Shown here piece after piece: positions 57,882 to 64,000 of a DNA stretch of 64,000 nt. Source of the stretch: Trichodelitschia bisporula (taxonomy: Eukaryota > Ascomycota > Dothideomycetes > Phaeotrichales > Phaeotrichaceae); the NCBI GenBank assembly GCA_010356995.1, contig ML996698.1:369923-433922 (forward strand), in the 5' to 3' direction. Each line of letters starts with the position of its first letter. Within the stretch, counting starts at the first letter, position 1. The position numbers and the translations under genes are program-made. The notes beneath the pieces are model-generated. The model did not search any database and was not told the DNA's origin. It saw only the letters and a program-made list of their open reading frames with translations.

Positions 57882-60738
57882 TCACCAGCCACCTCTCACG
57901 ACCCACCCGATGAGCATGCCATCTCCGACACAGACTACAGTACACACAATCCCGACAATGATCCATCCAGGCCAGCTTAATCGTACCACATCCTCACGAA
58001 TTCCGCTCATCAAGTTAACGAGCCCAACAAGCGCGAATACCAAGCTCGACGCAACACCAAACACGATGCCAGCGTCCACTTCCGTCCGTTCACGCTTCCT
58101 TCCCGTCAGAGCCAATGTGCCTATGATAAGCGTGATGCTCAAAGCAGCAGTCAACGCGAGCACAGGATTAACAATGGAAGCTATTGACGCATCGGGTATG
58201 TAAGTCGGTAGCGCCTTGGGGTCGCCATCATACAACGTCCCGTAGCGCATGCGGCGCGCGTGCGTGCTTTCGGATGTCGAACTCTCAGCCTCCGAGTCAG
58301 AGTCGGCCGAGTCGTTGGACCCGCGAGAAATGAGGGCACGTTCTTCATCCGGCACCTTCTCTTTACTATGGCCGGTGACCAAGGCATATAAACTGTTCAG
58401 GGCCTTCTGTGCGGCAACCTGACCGGGCCAGGGCTCAGATGGGGCAGATGGATCAATGTACAGGTAAAAGGCATTTGGATCGTCTTCCAGATCCTCAGGG
58501 TGGTCATATTCGGACCAGTATCTCACGCCTGGAACTTTAAGCGGTGGACGGCCGGTGTACCTTTGAGGTCGCCCATTCCCTTTCTGCAACGGCGTGTCGG
58601 CAAAGTCTCTCGCTTCTACGGGAGTTGGAGGAGTGGAGCCCAATGAGGTCGTCGTTTCAGCAGCAGTGGAGGAGGCGTTGCCAGAGTCGGTGGCCGATGA
58701 CCCAAGGGTGATGCGGCCAGCTGTTGTTGCGGACTGCAGACTTGGTCGACGCGAGCGAGCCTCGCGGGTAGAGGGCACTTTACGGATATCGCGAGAAAGA
58801 ACAGAAAGCTGACGGTTGTGAGCTGGTGGCGGTAAATGGAACAGCATTGTCAAACATACCCAGAAGGGCTTCGCCATACTCAGTGGCTTCCAGCATTCCC
58901 ATACGGCATGTGCTGCAATAGTGAAGCCACGGATACGCTCGGTCTTGATTGCGTTAGCTGAAGCCGGAACCATGCTCGGAGTTCCACTTACCAAGTGGCT
59001 TCGGTCCAGAATACTGACTAGTTTGCCCGCGCCATCTCCCTCGTATCGGACCTCCAGCACAGCGTACGGGAAGAGTGTGGCATCGCGAGCCACATTCTTC
59101 ACCCAGTCCTTGCCTGCCAGCTCTTCACGTACGATCTTTTTCATGCTGATGTCCATGTCAAGGACGCACCAGGTGCTGCATGAGCGCTTATTTCCCAGTC
59201 CGACAAAGCGAGCCCGTCGTGATAATACGCCAACGAGAGGCTGCATCTCGGAATGCTCGTCAAGATAATTGCGCACATCGTCCGGAGCCAAAGTGTGAAA
59301 AGTACGTGGTCGACCGTCTGTTGGTGGGGTCGAACCTGATGTGCGCCACGGAACAAAGTCTCGCTTCACATCGAGGAGCGCGCCTAGATGTTTGCGACGA
59401 ACTCGGGCAGGCCGCTGCTCTACTGTCGCTGTGCCAGTAATACGCTCGCGCAAACTCACGATGGCCTCATCTTCTGTGGTCCACCGCGCGCACAAAGCGG
59501 GGCGTGTGAATGACTGCGCCGATGCATATTCCTCATCGCTAATAGGGGTTCCAGACTGTCGCTTAGCAAATTCTTCAACATCGTCGATGACAATGAAGCC
59601 CGTGTCCGATTCGCGTTCGGGGAAGTTGTCGAGACGCGATGTTGAAGGCCGCCGAACGGTTATAGGCGAGCTGGGGATGGATCCAAAAGAGCCTGGTGTC
59701 GCGGTACCCGCGTTCCGGCTAGGCATATACAAGCGAAGATGCTGCAGCAGCAGGACTTGCAATTCAATCAACTGCTCGGGGTGGATCCAATACACTGCCT
59801 TCCCACCATCCTCTCCAACAGGCACGTTAGCGAAGCTGACATCAAAATCAACATCTCGAGAAGATTCAATGGCATCGACCATCTGCCCTGCTACGATCTC
59901 GGACCGCTCTCTGCGGGCGAGGGGAACAGTGGGACGCAACGCGGGGCTGTTTCGAGGGGACTGCGACAGTGGAGTTTGATTCTTCGAGCCCGTCAGTTCG
60001 GCACGAGCCGTGCGGATGATGTGTAGAATGTCCGACCAGTGATCGAGCTCCGAATCAAGGTTGACACACACGAAGCTGTCTGGCCGGCTAAGCACATCCG
60101 TTTTGAAGCGAGCGTCGAGAGAACTGGACCCAGTCCATTTTTTGTATTTCTTGAGCAATTTCGTGATGGCTAATCGTTGTGCTCCAATGAAGCGGGACAG
60201 GTTTCGAATCTCCTCACCGGCCCTGAGAGCCGCGGTTAGCACCTTTGAGGGTCAGTACTAGGGTAAGTGACGTACTTGATGGCCTCCTGCTCGACGCGGC
60301 CATAGTGAACAATGAGTGATGGAAGTGGAGCGTCATTGCTCGCCCTTTGGCTGCGGAGTTGGATATGACGGATTTGTCTTTCGAGAAGGCCTAAAGATGG
60401 TCAAAACAACGAGTGCATGCAAGAAGTGAGGCGAGCATACCAAGCCGGTGGTCGATTTCAGTACATTTGCTCTTGACAAACAAGCAAATTCGGTCGTGTT
60501 CCTCTACCAAGGCGCGGTACAACGAGTCCTCGAATTCCGATTCACTGGACTTGGCGTGACCAGGAATAGCCAGGGCCTTTCCACGGCCCTGTGTTGTGTT
60601 CTCCTTGATGATAGACTTCAGCTCATCATAGTCGATGTTATCTGGAATGAGTTAGGGTTAATAAGCAACACGCGCATGGGACGTACAATAGGCCCATTCG
60701 GGGATGGAGCGCTGTCGGAGCGTGTCGCCGTATTTCAT
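57882..60738 (-). CDS. VTC5: SPX-domain vacuolar membrane protein, Vtc5-like
   Basis: Exons (minus) 60738-60687, 60641-60441, 60390-60276, 60222-58992, 58943-58860 and 58808-57882 give 869 aa. The N-terminal SPX domain spans about 200 residues: MKYGDTLRQRSIPEWAYYN, IDYDELKSIIKE, HDRICLFVKSK, RFIGAQRLAITKLLKKYKKW. SPX domains sense inositol pyrophosphates and phosphate status. The middle lacks the basic tunnel motifs of the polyphosphate polymerase Vtc4. The C-terminus has three transmembrane segments (about residues 785-865). This layout fits yeast Vtc5, an accessory subunit of the vacuolar polyphosphate polymerase. Introns 4 and 5 (48 and 51 nt) are multiples of three without stops, so coding appears continuous. 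Removing them gives RSHL/TERIRGF and KPFW/LSVLSRD. Confidence 0.84.
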
Positions 60739-63700
60739 AAAGGACAGTTATCCGGCAGAGAGGTAATCGCCGAGACCGCAGGTACGATGAAGAATTGGTA
60801 GAATGCGCAAATATTGCGAGGGTTGTTGGCTCGAGACAAGCGTGTGGACAACGGCGGAGGTGGAGGTTATGGTGGCGGAGGAGAGAAGCATGTATCGGGG
60901 ATGTCTCCGGGTAAGGGCCAGTGACGAAGTTGAGGGTTGGAGGGTTTGGGGGGGGGGGGTTAGCAATTGGCCCCACAGCACGGATTCAGCACAACGGAGA
61001 TGCGACAAGCAGAGGAGGGGAAAACTTTGGTGGTGGAAGAGAATTGACGGCGAGAGGGCGAGCGATAGGCGTCGCAAAACAAATGGGGAGGTTGCTGACG
61101 GGATGACGCCAGTACTTGTACCTTGGTATCTGGGCAACGGAGTGACCGCTGGACGGGTAGCAGAGCACGCCGTATCGGTGACGGCTGGCGCATGCCCAAT
61201 GCTTCGCTAGGCCCCGCGAGCAGGAAAAAAAACTCTAAGCGGGCCGGGCTACGCGCATCAACTGTATCATTATTGGCAACTAACTGGTTACACTGTACGG
61301 CGCACTCGAAACATTACTATCACTGTGGCAAGCAAGCTCACGCTGCACCGTACTTTCGGATGCAGGGAAGGACATGATGGCATAAGCACTTCGCATCTGC
61401 ACTGGGATAGACGAATTCAAGGTCCAGCCTCCAGCATCCAAGAAATACTCGGTCGCCTGTCCTTACCAAGGCTCTCCTCTTCATCATACTACGTAGTATG
61501 CAAGCGCCGGCTATGTGCGTACTCTCCCTGCAGAACGCGCACCCCGGACCGCATGACTTGGCCTTTTTGGCGCCAATAGTGGCCAGAGACCGAAGGTCCG
61601 GAGCCATTGGCAACTTTCGCACGCGCAGCGGAGAGGCAAAGATTACGGATTACGGCGAGAGTCGTGAATACCTCCGGTCGCGGGCGATATGGGGTAATAG
61701 GTGAGTGCGGGGGACTGTGGAGTGGTGTGGAGTTATTTACGTACTGTGTAGTCATCCTTCAGTCCGTTCAGGGAGCGCGGCGTGCCGTCGAGCGGAAGAT
61801 CTGGACCTGCATGGTATGAGCATGGCATTGGCCAACGAAAGTACGAGATGTGGTGGGGTGCTGACTGGGGATACAATAGTACGCAGTAGTACCCTTCAAC
61901 GTGAATAGTAAGCCTGTCTAACTCCACCAGCTGTCTCCTACCGTAAATCGCCCAGATGGCTACTGTAAGATTCGACACCATTAGATATGACTCCGGAGGA
62001 GGCTGAATAACGTAAAAGAGCTGCCGTGAATTCTTGTATACTGTGGTAAATCTCCGACCCATGTTCTACCGCATGCTCCGATTATCGTATCTGCTACTCT
62101 ATTATTCTCCAGTGATAGACAACGAAAGCCCCCCCCGTCCCATCTTCGCGGGACCGGCACACATCCCCGACAACTACCTCAATCCCCCGACACCCCCACT
62201 TGCCACCTGTCAACCCTGCTTCTCACCACCCTGGTGCCCCGCTTCTTACCTCGCTGATGCCCCATTTCAACCCTCCGAGGACCCTCTCCCTCCACATACA
62301 CCATTGTCGGTAGCTCCAGAACTACCCTCACGTCCTTTGTCCCCTGTCCTGTTGCCGCAAGGTATCTGGGATGCCTGGTCTTCTTCACTACAAGGACGGT
62401 AGCTACTGCATAAACTGAACTCTACATACAGTTCTCTCCACTCCCTTGGGTCCTACATGATTTATAGAGTGCTGCGTTTTAACGATCGCACCACTTGATA
62501 GACCCTCAGCACCGGAACTGTCCCCCACACCGGCATACATACCCGCCTCACATACTTTGGCGAGTTTGCCGATCGAAAATACGAGGTTAACGTCCACGTC
62601 ATGCTAGCAAGTTGCGAGTGCGGAGTACAGCCATCGTTGTGGAGTACGTGCGATGACACCATGACGCAGTGGAGACAGCCGTAAAGGCTTGTTAAACCAG
62701 CACATTACGTATATGGAGGCTTGAAAAAGCTTTCCCTGACTTAATAACGCTGCTTGGCTACAATAGTGTCTCCAAAGCTCTTTCGACCGCACAGCAAACA
62801 ACTGCCTGTCACTCCCCCGCTGATATTGCTCGCAAAGGCTCGGCAAAAGCCATTGTCGCTCGGCCGTCAGAGAGTCTGGACCTTGATGCCCGCCAGACGA
62901 AGACATTAAAGGAATTTGCCGTCACCTTATCATTAAACACAGTGTATCCTGAACCTTGTATCGTCAGTCGCGGAAGTGGCGTTTGGCGCTTTTGGGCAAC
63001 GGTTTCCGACTTGACCAGGGCAAGAAAGGCTGCAGGAGCTGCCGCCGCCAATTGCCGTAACGTGCCGTGAGAAAGCCGGTCGAGCTTCGTAGTAATCTGC
63101 CTAGCATGTGGCAAGCCGTCGGCTCCGGTGCGTTGAAGATGCGGCATGATCAACTGAATCTTTGTCCACCGTGAAAACGCCCTGGGTTTGCATCAGCGCT
63201 GGCCAAGTTGTCAGGCTTGGCTTCTACGGTTATCTGACCTCGAGCTGCATCGGCACACAGTGATACAAACGCAAAATGCAGTCATCATGCCTGCTGAGCC
63301 CGATTTTCTGTTCCATCTTTTTCGGCCAGCAACCGGCTGTCTCCGGCCTTCTGTAGATCATTTTGATGCCGTTGAAAAACGCGATGCTCACGAGAAAAGC
63401 TTGTCGTTCATCGACGGCCCACTACAAACCAGTGTGCTGGGGTTACCGACCACACGTGGGCCTTTTTGCGTCTCTGATTGAAGGAAACAAAGGACCCCTT
63501 GCCAACAGCCGCGCATCAAACGCATGCAGAGTCGACACCAACCCTGTGAAGCATTGCTCGGCTCGGATAGTCTAACACCTTGGCCCCCAGACATCCCGCG
63601 CGATCTCGATTTCGTCTGCCAAGACAACGCCTCGCTGGACAGGCTTGACGGCATCACCATCGATCAAATGGATCAGTAAACTTCTTTCAAATGTTGCGTT

Positions 63701-64000
63701 CCCATAAAATGTCAAATGAACATATAACCACCTTGAGGCCTTTGAAACAGTACGCGCGTCCCGCATCATAAAAGGCTGCATTGCAACTGAGTATCTGCGG
63801 GTACCCCAAGACGCGCGCTCGCACGGTCTGAAAACCGGCCGTACCGGGACACGCTTCTCTACATGGGAATCGCTCTATCAGTCCTGTATTCCGCCAATTG
63901 CATACTAGGTAACACGGAGGGCATTAACAATCTGAGGTCCTCATAATCGGTTAGACTTTGATCGTCGGTGAGCCTCAGACCCATAGGGTAGCTTATCCAT
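60739..64000. other. Gene-poor right end
   Basis: 3.26 kb without a supported gene. Visible items are a 12-base G run (60948-60959) in the SPX gene leader and a perfect 16-bp palindrome CATACTACGTAGTATG (61485-61500). Frames up to 122 codons (such as 62034-62402) are Pro-rich without domains. A gene may begin beyond the window. Confidence 0.5.
61485..61500. repeat. Perfect 16-bp palindrome
   Basis: CATACTACGTAGTATG reads the same on both strands. It is about 750 bp from the SPX gene ATG, on the promoter side. It could be a regulator site or a small cruciform. Confidence 0.5.

Noticed and set aside
62034-62402. 122-codon Pro-rich frame near the right end
   Set aside because: Low complexity, no domain or conserved feature.

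Overview
The window is nuclear DNA of a filamentous ascomycete (Pezizomycotina). Most genes are intron-bearing and the inferred introns are mostly 41-75 nt, with GT...CTAAC/CTGAC...AG signals. It carries fungus-rest­ricted families (DASH subunit Dad2, Swc4, Med5, Vtc5-like SPX protein, a UstYa-type protein, an intracellular heme-thiolate peroxygenase) and intron-containing nuclear tRNA genes. Class-level placement (Eurotiomycetes or Dothideomycetes) is only a guess. I assembled 26 protein-coding genes with 64 inferred introns, 2 tRNA genes and one short inverted-repeat element. All exon joins are inferred from splice consensus, phase arithmetic and remembered family conservation; no transcript data were available.

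Layout. 0.5-5.7 kb: shugoshin and Dad2, two chromosome-segregation genes sharing one divergent promoter, then an NCBP3-like RNA-binding protein. 6.1-15 kb: tRNA-Gly, a flavin monooxygenase, a coiled-coil protein with internal tandem repeats, the NatA catalytic subunit and Swc4. 15.4-17 kb: NADP-glutamate dehydrogenase, followed by a 7.6-kb gene-poor stretch (17.0-24.65 kb) that holds a 337-bp MITE-like element and a diverged inverted repeat. 24.6-36 kb: a fungal protein of unknown function, Mediator subunit 5, tRNA-Trp, a UstYa-family protein, a RecQ helicase, a PPR-like mitochondrial protein and mitoribosomal protein mS23. 36-47.5 kb: a TatD nuclease, a peroxygenase ending in a CaaX-like tetrapeptide, a SCYL1/Cex1 pseudokinase and a large PHD-finger protein. 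47.7-60.7 kb: a voltage-gated proton channel, Pab2, an unknown fungal protein, Pex19, Ubc9, a DUF7918-like protein, a serine beta-lactamase-fold protein and a Vtc5-like SPX membrane protein. The last 3.2 kb shows no gene I can support.

Most of this is housekeeping DNA rather than a biosynthetic or defence island. Possible functional links are: shugoshin with Dad2 (kinetochore and centromere), the PPR protein with mS23 (mitochondrial translation), and Ubc9 with a neighbour ending in a SUMO-interaction-like motif. The most unusual observations are the MITE-like element, the peroxygenase CaaX-like end, the compact fungal Hv1 channel, four apparent GC-AG introns, and a local reading-frame conflict inside the PHD gene.
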